A DNA stretch of 64,000 nucleotides from assembly GCF_965283645.1 (NCBI RefSeq), contig NZ_CBDIPG010000001.1, forward strand, positions 1,922,001 through 1,986,000, in the 5' to 3' direction. Position 1 is the first letter of the stretch. Each line of letters opens with the position of its first letter. Shown here one piece after another: positions 52,111-59,675 of the stretch. The translations under genes and the position numbers were made by a program. The stretch comes from Kordia sp965283645 (GTDB lineage: Bacteria; Bacteroidota; Bacteroidia; Flavobacteriales; Flavobacteriaceae). The notes below the pieces were generated by a model, which made no database searches, was not told the origin of the DNA, and worked only from the letters and a program-made list of their open reading frames with translations.

Positions 52111-53178
52111 ATGAGTCACAATATCAAAGCAGGAGTTGCTACTGGAGACGAAGTACAAGAAATATTCAAATTAGCCAAAGAAAAAGGCTTTGCGTTACCA
52201 GCAGTAAATGTAGTTGGTTCTAACTCTATCAACGGAGTTTTAGAAACAGCTGCAGAGTTAAATGCTCCTGTCATAATTCAATTCTCAAACGGAGGCGCAC
52301 AATTCAACGCAGGAAAAGGATTGAGCAACGAAAATCAAAAAGCCGCTATCGCAGGTTCAATTGCAGGTGCAAAACATATTCATGAAATGGCAGAAGCATA
52401 TGGAGTTCCTGTAATTTTACACACAGATCATTGCGCAAAAAAACTATTACCTTGGATTGATGGTTTATTAGATGCAAGCGAAAAACATTTCGCTGAAACT
52501 GGAAAATCATTATACAGTTCACACATGATTGATCTTTCGGAAGAACCATTAGAAGAAAACATCGAAATCTGTAAAAAATACCTAGCGCGCATGAGCAAAA
52601 TGGGTATGACATTAGAAATTGAATTAGGAATTACTGGTGGTGAAGAAGATGGTGTGGACAATAGTGATGTGGACGATTCAAAATTATACACGCAACCAGC
52701 AGAAGTTGCGTATGCATATGAAGAATTAATGAAAGTAAGCCCACGATTTACAATTGCGGCAGCTTTCGGAAACGTGCATGGAGTATACAAGCCAGGAAAC
52801 GTAAAACTGACGCCAAAAATCTTAAAAAATTCGCAAGAGCATATTTCAGAAAAATACAATGTTGGTCACAACCATATTGACTTTGTATTTCACGGTGGAT
52901 CAGGTTCTACACTAGAAGAAATTAGAGAAGCTATCGGATACGGAGTTATCAAAATGAACATTGATACAGATTTACAATATGCGTTCATGACTGGAATTCG
53001 TGATTATATGCTTACAAAACAAGGATATTTAGCGGCTCAAATTGGAAATCCTGATGGAGACGACATTCCAAACAAAAAAACATACGATCCAAGAAAATGG
53101 TTACGTGAAGGTGAATTAACGTTCAAAACACGTTTAAAACAAGCCTTTGAAGACTTAAACAACGTAAATACGTTATAA
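52111..53178 (+). CDS. fbaA: Class II fructose-bisphosphate aldolase
   Basis: 355 residues, class IIA length. Zn2+ and catalytic sites: VILHTDHCAKK (HTDH), LEIELGITGGEEDGVD, FGNVHGVYKPGNVKL and VFHGGSGS, INIDTD-type MNIDTDLQYAF. It cleaves and forms fructose-1,6-bisphosphate in glycolysis/gluconeogenesis. A single gene with its own promoter box; downstream is a 355-base non-coding stretch with a REP-like hairpin and a terminator. Confidence 0.97.
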   Translation: MSHNIKAGVATGDEVQEIFKLAKEKGFALPAVNVVGSNSINGVLETAAELNAPVIIQFSNGGAQFNAGKGLSNENQKAAIAGSIAGAKHIHEMAEAYGVPVILHTDHCAKKLLPWIDGLLDASEKHFAETGKSLYSSHMIDLSEEPLEENIEICKKYLARMSKMGMTLEIELGITGGEEDGVDNSDVDDSKLYTQPAEVAYAYEELMKVSPRFTIAAAFGNVHGVYKPGNVKLTPKILKNSQEHISEKYNVGHNHIDFVFHGGSGSTLEEIREAIGYGVIKMNIDTDLQYAFMTGIRDYMLTKQGYLAAQIGNPDGDDIPNKKTYDPRKWLREGELTFKTRLKQAFEDLNNVNTL

Positions 53179-53223
53179 AACTTGAATTTGGGCGTTACCC
53201 TTTGGGTCGGGCTTTTACAACTC

Positions 53224-53278
53224 GCTTTTCACAAACTGTCATTCCTGCGTAGGCAGGAATCCACTTTGTAAAAGAGCT
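53224..53278. repeat. REP-like palindromic element
   Basis: An 8-base inverted repeat ATTCCTGC (53241-53248) and GCAGGAAT (53253-53260) with a 4-base loop GTAG. Outside it, weaker outer arms (CTTTTCACAAA versus TTTGTAAAAG) make a long imperfect hairpin. The inner unit TCATTCCTGC...GCAGGAATCC is like interspersed REP-type elements seen in many bacterial genomes, and it is GC-richer than its surroundings. Only one copy is in this window. Confidence 0.6.
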
Positions 53279-53342
53279 CAGACAAATTGTGCAATCCCTA
53301 ACGCAGAACTTCCCACGAAAGTGAAAATCTTATAAAAACAAC

Positions 53343-53387
53343 AAAACCTCGTTAACACTGAAAGACAATGTGTTAACGAGGTTTTTT
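53343..53387 (+). terminator. Strong intrinsic terminator after fbaA
   Basis: Arms AACCTCGTTAACAC (53345-53358) and GTGTTAACGAGGTT (53370-53383), with six T. The 355 bases from 53179 to 53533 hold only this, the REP-like element and the accD promoter. Confidence 0.9.
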
Positions 53388-53427
53388 GCAATCAAAAAGA
53401 TACTAATTAGTAGATAGCGGAATCAAA

Positions 53428-53460
53428 TTTTGAGTTTCTTTAATAAAAACAGTAATTTTG
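53428..53460 (+). promoter_or_regulatory. Probable promoter of accD
   Basis: -33 TTTTG (53428-53432), 20 bases, -7 TAATTTTG (53453-53460). The ATG is 74 bases downstream. Confidence 0.5.
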
Positions 53461-53533
53461 TAGGCTAGTGAAAAAACAAAACTAACTAATTGATCACAAT
53501 CTAATACATTGTAAATCATAACTCATAAATCAT

Positions 53534-54391
53534 ATGGCTTGGTTTAAAAGAAAAGAAAAAGGAATTCAAACTTCTACGGAAGATAAAAAAGATACACCCA
53601 AAGGACTTTGGTACAAATCACCAACGGGGAAAATTGTTGATTCAGATGAATTAGCAAAAAACTACTACGTAAGTCCTGAAGACGGTTATCATGTTCGTAT
53701 TGGAAGTAAAGAATATTTTGAAATACTATTTGACGAAGGAAAATTTAAAGAACTAGACAAAAATCTAACTTCAAAAGATCCTTTAAAATTTGAAGACAGT
53801 AAAAAATACGTTGACAGATTAAAAGCTGCCAAAGAAAAAACTGGATTAAAAGACGCTGTAAAAACGGCCGTTGGAAAATCAAAAGGAAAAGATATTGTCA
53901 TTGCCTGTATGGATTTCTCTTTTATTGGAGGTTCAATGGGAAGCGTTGTTGGAGAAAAAATTGCACGTGCGGCAGAATATTCGTTAAAAAACAACGTTCC
54001 ATTCATGATTATTTCAAAATCTGGTGGCGCACGTATGATGGAAGCAGCTTTATCACTAATGCAATTAGCAAAAACATCTGCAAAATTAGCACAATTAGCT
54101 GATGCTGGAATTCCATACATTTCACTATGTACAGATCCAACTACTGGAGGAACAACAGCTTCATTTGCAATGCTTGGAGACATCAACATTGCTGAACCAG
54201 GTGCATTAATCGGATTTGCAGGACCAAGAGTTGTACGTGATACAACTGGAAAAGATTTGCCAGAAGGTTTTCAAACCTCAGAATTCTTATTAGAACACGG
54301 ATTCTTAGACTTTATATCACACAGAAAAGAATTGAAAAACAAAATCAACTTATACATCGATTTAATTCAAAATCAACCAATACGAGCATAG
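53534..54391 (+). CDS. accD: Acetyl-CoA carboxylase carboxyltransferase subunit beta, lacking the zinc ribbon
   Basis: 285 residues. The crotonase-like core is complete: MDFSFIGGSMGSVVGEKI, IISKSGGARMMEAALSLMQ, CTDPTTGGTTASFAMLGD and AEPGALIGFAGPRVVRDT. AccD usually begins with a four-Cys zinc ribbon; here the equivalent segment (about 26-55) reads WYKSPTGKIV and YYVSPEDGYHVRI with no Cys at any of the four positions. I recall the same loss in other Flavobacteriaceae. The subunit pairs with AccA (not in the window) to transfer carboxyl from biotin to acetyl-CoA. Confidence 0.95.
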   Translation: MAWFKRKEKGIQTSTEDKKDTPKGLWYKSPTGKIVDSDELAKNYYVSPEDGYHVRIGSKEYFEILFDEGKFKELDKNLTSKDPLKFEDSKKYVDRLKAAKEKTGLKDAVKTAVGKSKGKDIVIACMDFSFIGGSMGSVVGEKIARAAEYSLKNNVPFMIISKSGGARMMEAALSLMQLAKTSAKLAQLADAGIPYISLCTDPTTGGTTASFAMLGDINIAEPGALIGFAGPRVVRDTTGKDLPEGFQTSEFLLEHGFLDFISHRKELKNKINLYIDLIQNQPIRA

Positions 54392-54412
54392 TTTTGTTTT
54401 AAACATATTTAT

Positions 54413-54445
54413 AAAAAAAGGCTTCCAAATTGGAAGTCTTTTTTT
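54413..54445 (+). terminator. Intrinsic terminator after accD
   Basis: AGGCTTCCAA / TTGGAAGTCTTTTTTT with one G-T pair, about 22 bases after the stop. Confidence 0.85.
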
Positions 54446-54559
54446 ATACACCTCAATCATATAACACACTTAAAAACAGGTGTTAATACGCTATTCTTCT
54501 ACATATAAAACAATTACATTCGTCATATAATACAGGTAACTAATTTTATTGTTAACATC

Positions 54560-55168
54560 ATGGCGACCAATTTCGAGTTAATCTTTAAAAATAATAGTGG
54601 CAAATCAGGAGACGTTTGCATATTCCTACAAGAGCCAAACGAAGATGACTTAAAATCATTAGTGTGGCTCTCAAAAGATGCCAACCCAGATACAACCGTC
54701 ACATTTCAATGGGCTGCTGAATATAGTGTAGTATGGTCTGAAACAGAAGTGAAAAATGGAGTCACAATTACATCTTCTCAGGTTTTGCCTGCAGGTTTAG
54801 ATCAAGATAATAAAATCACACTTACAAAAATAGATGACGCATATCAATTCATAAATCAAACTACAGATCCAGATAGTAATGGATCAATTACAATTTTTTG
54901 TGACAATAGTGTAGTGTCAAATCAAGCTACTATTGGAATAGAGATATCTGGGGTGATAACAACTAATATTCCTGCAAGTCCTGGATTTAGCAATATGATT
55001 ACACCTACCAACAAATATTGGATTGCTTTTGGTAATTTTACGGAAAGAGAAATTCTTGATACAGAAACGTTTACTAAAGCTGCTGAAATTGATTTTTCTT
55101 CAGGCATTAATAATATGACAGCAATATTAAATGCTGATGATACATGGACAATTGAACCTACAAATTAA
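54560..55168 (+). CDS. RhiA-like protein
   Basis: 202 residues, no signal peptide. It resembles the Rhizobium RhiA family as I remember it: FELIFKNNSGKSGDVCIFLQ near the start, SLVWLSKDANPDTTVTFQW, YSVVWSET, the middle ITLTKIDDAYQFINQTTDP, then YWIAFGNFTEREILD and NNMTAILNADDTWTIEPTN at the end. It looks like an all-beta soluble protein. In Rhizobium leguminosarum, rhiA is a highly expressed, quorum-sensing-controlled rhizosphere gene of unknown biochemical role. Here it is flanked by housekeeping genes and has its own spacing, so it is likely monocistronic and acquired. Confidence 0.72.
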   Translation: MATNFELIFKNNSGKSGDVCIFLQEPNEDDLKSLVWLSKDANPDTTVTFQWAAEYSVVWSETEVKNGVTITSSQVLPAGLDQDNKITLTKIDDAYQFINQTTDPDSNGSITIFCDNSVVSNQATIGIEISGVITTNIPASPGFSNMITPTNKYWIAFGNFTEREILDTETFTKAAEIDFSSGINNMTAILNADDTWTIEPTN

Positions 55169-55268
55169 AAACTACTCAATATCTAATCTAAAAACAGACC
55201 ATTTGTGCTTTGATAATAATTCAATATAATCTTAGAACTTTCAATCATCAAAAAGGTTTCATTATTAA

Positions 55269-55298
55269 TTTGGTTTCTAAAAAATAGTAGTATATTTG
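55269..55298 (+). promoter_or_regulatory. Bacteroidota-type promoter of rpsO
   Basis: -33 TTTG (55269-55272), 18 bases, -7 TATATTTG (55291-55298). A full consensus match; the ATG is 56 bases downstream, leaving a leader of about 50 bases. Confidence 0.7.
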
Positions 55299-55353
55299 CC
55301 GCTTGATACGAGATACGTATTGATACATAAAAATCATTAAAATTAATATTGGC

Positions 55354-55623
55354 ATGTACTTAACTAAAGAAGTTAAAGCGGAAATTTTCGCAAAGCACGG
55401 AAAAGCTGCAAACGACACTGGAACATCAGAATGTCAGATTGCATTATTTACACACAGAATTAATCACTTAACAGAGCATTTAAAGAAAAATCGTAAAGAT
55501 TATAATACTGAGCGCTCATTAGTAATGTTAGTAGGTAAAAGAAGAAGCTTACTAGATTACCTAAAGAAAAAAGAGATCAACAGATATCGTGCGATCGTAA
55601 AAGAATTAGGATTAAGAAAATAA
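55354..55623 (+). CDS. rpsO: 30S ribosomal protein S15
   Basis: 89 residues, exactly the usual length. LTKEVKAEIFAKHG opening, DTGTSECQIALFTHRINHLTEHLKKNRKDYNTERSL-type block (split here as GTSECQIALFTHRI, NHLTEHLK and KDYNTERSL), GKRRSLLDYLKKK and YRAIVKELGLRK. It binds the central domain of 16S rRNA early in 30S assembly. pnp follows, as in many bacteria, but a terminator stands between. Confidence 0.99.
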   Translation: MYLTKEVKAEIFAKHGKAANDTGTSECQIALFTHRINHLTEHLKKNRKDYNTERSLVMLVGKRRSLLDYLKKKEINRYRAIVKELGLRK

Positions 55624-55627
55624 AACT

Positions 55628-55652
55628 AAAGAGGCTTCGTGCCTCTTTTTTT
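55628..55652 (+). terminator. Intrinsic terminator between rpsO and pnp
   Basis: AAAGAGGC, loop TTCGT, GCCTCTTT followed by T. A tetraloop-type strong hairpin 5 bases after the rpsO stop. Confidence 0.85.
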
Positions 55653-55788
55653 AATTTATAAAAGTACACTTCCAACAATAGTTGGAAGCAATAAAAAGTA
55701 TTATTACTGGTTTTTCATTGGGTCAAAAACAACAACTACACACACAACAACACAACGACCTTTGTTTAATTAGAATTAAAAAAAATTT

Positions 55789-58029
55789 ATGATTCCAAAA
55801 GTTTTTAGAGAGGTCATTGACCTTGGTGATGGTAGAGAAATTTCTATCGAAACCGGAAAGTTAGCAAAGCAAGCGCACGGTTCAGTCGTGGTACAGTCAG
55901 GAAAATGTATGTTATTATGTACAGTTGTTTCTAACTACAAGCAAAGCGATGTTGACTTTTTACCATTAACAGTTGATTACCGAGAAAAATTTGCAGCGGC
56001 AGGTCGTTACCCAGGTGGTTTCTTCAAAAGAGAAGCAAGACCAAGTGACGGTGAAGTATTAACAATGCGTTTAGTAGATCGTGTATTACGTCCATTATTC
56101 CCAAAAGATTATCACGCAGAAACACAAGTGATGATTCAGTTAATGTCTCATGATGAAAATGTAATGCCAGACGCAATGGCTGGTTTAGCGGCTTCAGCGG
56201 CAATTCAATTATCAGATTTTCCATTTGAATGTGCAATTTCTGAAGCTAGAGTTGGACGTATTAATGGTGAATTCATCATTAACCCAACAAGAGCACAATT
56301 ACTAGAGTCTGATTTAGACATGATGATTGGAGCTTCAGCAGATTCAGTAATGATGGTTGAAGGTGAAATGGATGAAATTTCTGAAGAAGAAATGGCAGAC
56401 GCTATCAAATTTGCACACGAAGCTATTAAAGTACAATGTGCGGCTCAAATTCGTTTAGCAGAAGCTTTCGGAAAGAAAGAAGTACGTGAATACGATCCTG
56501 AAAGAGAAGATGCAGATTTAGAGAAGAAAGTATATGACATGGCATACGATAAAGTATATGCTATTGCTAAAGCTGGTTCTGCTAAACATGAAAGAAGTAC
56601 TGCTTTCGCAGAAATTAAAGAAGAAATCAAAGAAACATTTTCAGAAGAAGAATTAGAAGATTTTGGTGACTTAGTTTCTAAATATTATAGAAAAGCTGAA
56701 AAAGCGGCAATTCGTGACCTAACCTTAAATGAAGGATTACGTTTAGATGGTCGTAAAACTGACGAAATTAGACCAATTTGGTGTGAAGTTGATTACTTAC
56801 CATCTACACATGGTTCGTCAATCTTTACTCGTGGAGAAACACAAGCATTAGCAACGGTTACTTTAGGTACATCAAGAGAAGCAAACCAAATAGATATGCC
56901 ATCTTTTGAAGGTGAAGAGCGTTTCTATTTACATTATAACTTCCCTCCATTTTCAACAGGTGAAGCACGACCAATTCGTGGAACATCTCGTCGTGAAGTT
57001 GGACACGGAAACTTAGCACAACGTGCATTAAAAGGTATGGTACCAGACGATTGTCCATACACAGTACGTGTGGTTTCTGAAGTATTAGAATCGAATGGTT
57101 CGTCTTCAATGGCAACAGTTTGTTCTGGAACAATGGCATTAATGGACGCTGGTGTTCAATTAAAGAAACCAGTTTCTGGTATAGCAATGGGATTAATTTC
57201 TGATGCCGATTCTGGAAAGTATGCCGTATTATCTGATATTTTAGGTGATGAAGATCACTTAGGAGATATGGACTTTAAAGTTACGGGAACCGCTGACGGA
57301 ATTACTGCTTGTCAGATGGATATTAAAGTAAAAGGATTGTCATACGAAATTTTGGTAAATGCTTTACAACAAGCACGTGACGGACGTTTACACATCCTAG
57401 AGAAATTAACAGATACAATTGCTACACCGAATGCTGATGTAAAAGATCACGCGCCAACAATGGTAACACGTAGAATTCCTAACGATTTTATTGGAGCCTT
57501 AATTGGACCTGGTGGAAAAGTAATTCAAGAGATGCAAAAAGAAACTGAGACAACAATCGTTATTAACGAGGATCCAGTGACTGAAGAAGGTATCGTAGAA
57601 ATTTTAGGTGTTGGTAAAAAAGGTATCGATGCTGTAATGGCAAAAATAGATGCTATATTATTCAAACCTGAAAAAGGAAGTATTTACGAAGTGAAAGTTA
57701 TAAAAATGCTAGATTTTGGAGCCGTTGTAGAATATACAGAAGCACCAGGAAACGAAGTATTATTACACATTTCGGAACTTGCTTGGGAACGTACTGATAA
57801 TGTAAGTGATATTGTAAAAATGGGAGATATTTTAGACGTGAAATATTTTGGAATAGATCCAAAAACACGTAAAGAAAAAGTTTCTCGTAAAGCAATCTTG
57901 CCAAAACCAGAAGGATATGTTGCAAGACCGCCAAGAGACGACAAACGTTCTGGTGGACGTGACAACAGAGGTAGAGATAATCGCGGACGTGATAATCGCA
58001 AACCAAGAGAAGACAAGAAAGAAGATTAA
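55789..58029 (+). CDS. pnp: Polyribonucleotide nucleotidyltransferase
   Basis: 746 residues. Two RNase PH domains (about 10-230 and 325-560; GRYPGGFFKREARPSDGE, then GSSIFTRGETQALATVTLG and HYNFPPFSTGE) with an all-helical linker, a KH domain (IGALIGPGGKVIQEMQ, about 570) and an S1 domain (YEVKVIKMLDFGAVVEY, about 640-705). The C-terminal ~35 residues are an Arg/Gly/Asp-rich tail (SGGRDNRGRDNRGRDNR), likely disordered and RNA-binding. It degrades RNA 3'-5' by phosphorolysis. Confidence 0.98.
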   Translation: MIPKVFREVIDLGDGREISIETGKLAKQAHGSVVVQSGKCMLLCTVVSNYKQSDVDFLPLTVDYREKFAAAGRYPGGFFKREARPSDGEVLTMRLVDRVLRPLFPKDYHAETQVMIQLMSHDENVMPDAMAGLAASAAIQLSDFPFECAISEARVGRINGEFIINPTRAQLLESDLDMMIGASADSVMMVEGEMDEISEEEMADAIKFAHEAIKVQCAAQIRLAEAFGKKEVREYDPEREDADLEKKVYDMAYDKVYAIAKAGSAKHERSTAFAEIKEEIKETFSEEELEDFGDLVSKYYRKAEKAAIRDLTLNEGLRLDGRKTDEIRPIWCEVDYLPSTHGSSIFTRGETQALATVTLGTSREANQIDMPSFEGEERFYLHYNFPPFSTGEARPIRGTSRREVGHGNLAQRALKGMVPDDCPYTVRVVSEVLESNGSSSMATVCSGTMALMDAGVQLKKPVSGIAMGLISDADSGKYAVLSDILGDEDHLGDMDFKVTGTADGITACQMDIKVKGLSYEILVNALQQARDGRLHILEKLTDTIATPNADVKDHAPTMVTRRIPNDFIGALIGPGGKVIQEMQKETETTIVINEDPVTEEGIVEILGVGKKGIDAVMAKIDAILFKPEKGSIYEVKVIKMLDFGAVVEYTEAPGNEVLLHISELAWERTDNVSDIVKMGDILDVKYFGIDPKTRKEKVSRKAILPKPEGYVARPPRDDKRSGGRDNRGRDNRGRDNRKPREDKKED

Positions 58030-58048
58030 TTTCTTTAGTCATATATAA

Positions 58049-58081
58049 CAAAAAACGCCTCGAAATTTCGAGGCATTTTTT
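58049..58081. terminator. Bidirectional intrinsic terminator
   Basis: Perfect palindrome GCCTCGAAATTTCGAGGC flanked by A and T runs. It separates pnp from the convergent lipid operon. Confidence 0.88.
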
Positions 58082-58144
58082 GTTGTATACATATTATTTT
58101 CACATATTTTACGGCAATCCTAAACTTAGATTAAAACTATTATA

Positions 58145-58555
58145 CTACTCTGAATTTGCAGGAACTTTAAAAATATACCTTTTAAGAAGTATCAAACTAA
58201 ACAAAGCTGTTGATAGCAAACAACAAATCCAAACAATTCTGTGATTCAGATTTACAATTTCTGACAAAAACCAATTCAATCCTGTACTGAAAAACAACGC
58301 ACCAATATCAACAATATACGCTCTGTATAAACTTTTAAAATACGCTGTTTTATGTTGAAACGTAAAATGTCTGTGAAGCGCATGTTGTCTTGCAATTCCA
58401 ATTAAAAAAGCAACAATCCAACTTACGGTTGCTTTTGGTGAAAACGGATTTAGATAGTACACAATTTCATAGCTTATAAATCCAGAAATTACGCCAATAA
58501 CAGCAATGACAAGCATTCGGATCATTTCTGATTGTTTGTAAAACCTAAACACCAT
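58145..58555 (-). CDS. GtrA-like membrane protein
   Basis: 136 residues with four helices, the size and pattern of the GtrA/DPMS family (VIGVISGFISYEIVYYL, VSWIVAFLIGIARQHALHRHFTF, ALFFSTGLNWFLSEIV, ICCLLSTALFSLILLKRYIFK). Family members are thought to move or support polyprenyl-phosphate-linked sugars in O-antigen or cell wall pathways. The helix 2 end with HxxxRHFTFQ is a typical block. It is the last gene of a four-gene unit; 9 bases separate it from the CDP-alcohol transferase gene, so its lipid partner may be the product of those enzymes. Confidence 0.82.
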   Translation of the reverse strand: MVFRFYKQSEMIRMLVIAVIGVISGFISYEIVYYLNPFSPKATVSWIVAFLIGIARQHALHRHFTFQHKTAYFKSLYRAYIVDIGALFFSTGLNWFLSEIVNLNHRIVWICCLLSTALFSLILLKRYIFKVPANSE

Positions 58556-58564
58556 TATCTATTT

Positions 58565-59158
58565 TTATGAAGTTTGATGTGCTACGTGTTTTCTTTCTTT
58601 CAAAACCCAATACAATCCTTTTGCGTCCGTTTTCATTTCTTTTGAAGTGAGTAAAATGATGATTTCTTCAAGATGTGAAATGTATCCAATAATCATTGCG
58701 ACGTAAAATAAATGTTCGTAATAATTCCACGCGAATAATACAAAAATGAAGATTCCTTGTACATAACCGCCAATTTTTGTGGTATATAAATGTAAGCTTG
58801 GATATTGCTTAAATTTGAGAAAAGAAACCACCAAACCCAACACAAAAAACGCAATGAAGAGCCAAAGCATCCAAATGGATTCTGATAATTCGTTTATTTT
58901 GAACGTAAATATTCCTATAAAAGCCGCTATAAATGTTCCATTGTCGGCGAGCGAATCTAGTTTTGCGCCAAATTCGGTTTTCAAATTGAATGCGCGTGCT
59001 ATCAATCCGTCTAAAATATCTGTGACTAAATTTATACATAAAAATATGGCAAATAAATCTGCTTTTCCTGCGTATATAAAACACAAAATCAACGGGAATG
59101 TGAGCAATCTGTAAAAGCTTAAAAAATTGGGAACGTTGTATATATTTTCTTTTTTCAT
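58565..59158 (-). CDS. CDP-alcohol phosphatidyltransferase family protein
   Basis: 197 residues, about six membrane helices. The catalytic signature D-x2-D-G-x2-A-R-x8-G-x3-D-x3-D is present as DILDGLIARAF then GAKLDSLADN (about residues 47-70). Such enzymes swap CMP of a CDP-linked lipid (CDP-diacylglycerol or CDP-archaeol) for a small alcohol, or use CDP-choline-like donors. Short N-terminus MKKENIYNVPNFLSFYRLLTFP is family-typical. It lies 1 base after the CarS-like gene, so the two probably act in sequence. Confidence 0.9.
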   Translation of the reverse strand: MKKENIYNVPNFLSFYRLLTFPLILCFIYAGKADLFAIFLCINLVTDILDGLIARAFNLKTEFGAKLDSLADNGTFIAAFIGIFTFKINELSESIWMLWLFIAFFVLGLVVSFLKFKQYPSLHLYTTKIGGYVQGIFIFVLFAWNYYEHLFYVAMIIGYISHLEEIIILLTSKEMKTDAKGLYWVLKERKHVAHQTS

Positions 59159-59159
59159 C

Positions 59160-59675
59160 TTAAAATGTTTTTTTAATGTTTAATTCTACTAATAACTGAC
59201 TGATGATAATATGTGTAAAACTGCTACACACACATAAAAGTAACGCCGTTTGGTAATTGACAAAACCCAATAAAAAATACACCAGATTTACGCCAAATGC
59301 AGCATCCATTTTGTCAATAAATGCGAAAAGGATTTTATTTGAATTTGCTTGTGCTCCAGGTTGAATTCCTAAACGCCGTTTCATGAATGAGTTTGGCAAT
59401 TCAGACATCATGTAGGCAACGCCAAGTATAAAACCCAAGCTGAATGAATTTGATAATTTGAAACCAAAAATTAAATTTATAATCCATAGTACAAAAGCGT
59501 TTGTAACTGAAACAAATACAAATCCTCTCCATGTTTTGTTTGCGCCAAATAGTGTTACTGAAATTGGTTGTTTCAACCATTGAAAACAATCTTTTTTAAT
59601 GACAAACATATGCATGACATTTGAAATGAGCAACGGTATTAAAACGATAGCCATATGTTGTAAAAAACTAGGCAT
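59160..59675 (-). CDS. CarS-like (CDP-archaeol synthase family) membrane cytidylyltransferase
   Basis: 171 residues from the ATG at 59675; a GTG at 59681 is the alternative. About five helices. Motifs fit the CarS/DUF46 family: LFGANKTWRGF (nucleotide region), SELPNSFMKRRLGIQPG and FAFIDKMDAAFG with the two Asp that bind Mg2+. In archaea this enzyme transfers CMP from CTP to unsaturated archaetidic acid. In bacteria the family is sporadic and its substrate untested. It overlaps the end of the HMGR fusion by 8 bases, indicating translational coupling. Confidence 0.82.
   Translation of the reverse strand: MPSFLQHMAIVLIPLLISNVMHMFVIKKDCFQWLKQPISVTLFGANKTWRGFVFVSVTNAFVLWIINLIFGFKLSNSFSLGFILGVAYMMSELPNSFMKRRLGIQPGAQANSNKILFAFIDKMDAAFGVNLVYFLLGFVNYQTALLLCVCSSFTHIIISQLLVELNIKKTF

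Noticed and set aside
56024..58051. Minus-strand open frames opposite pnp
   Set aside because: Shadows of a highly conserved gene; no start signals or family resemblance.
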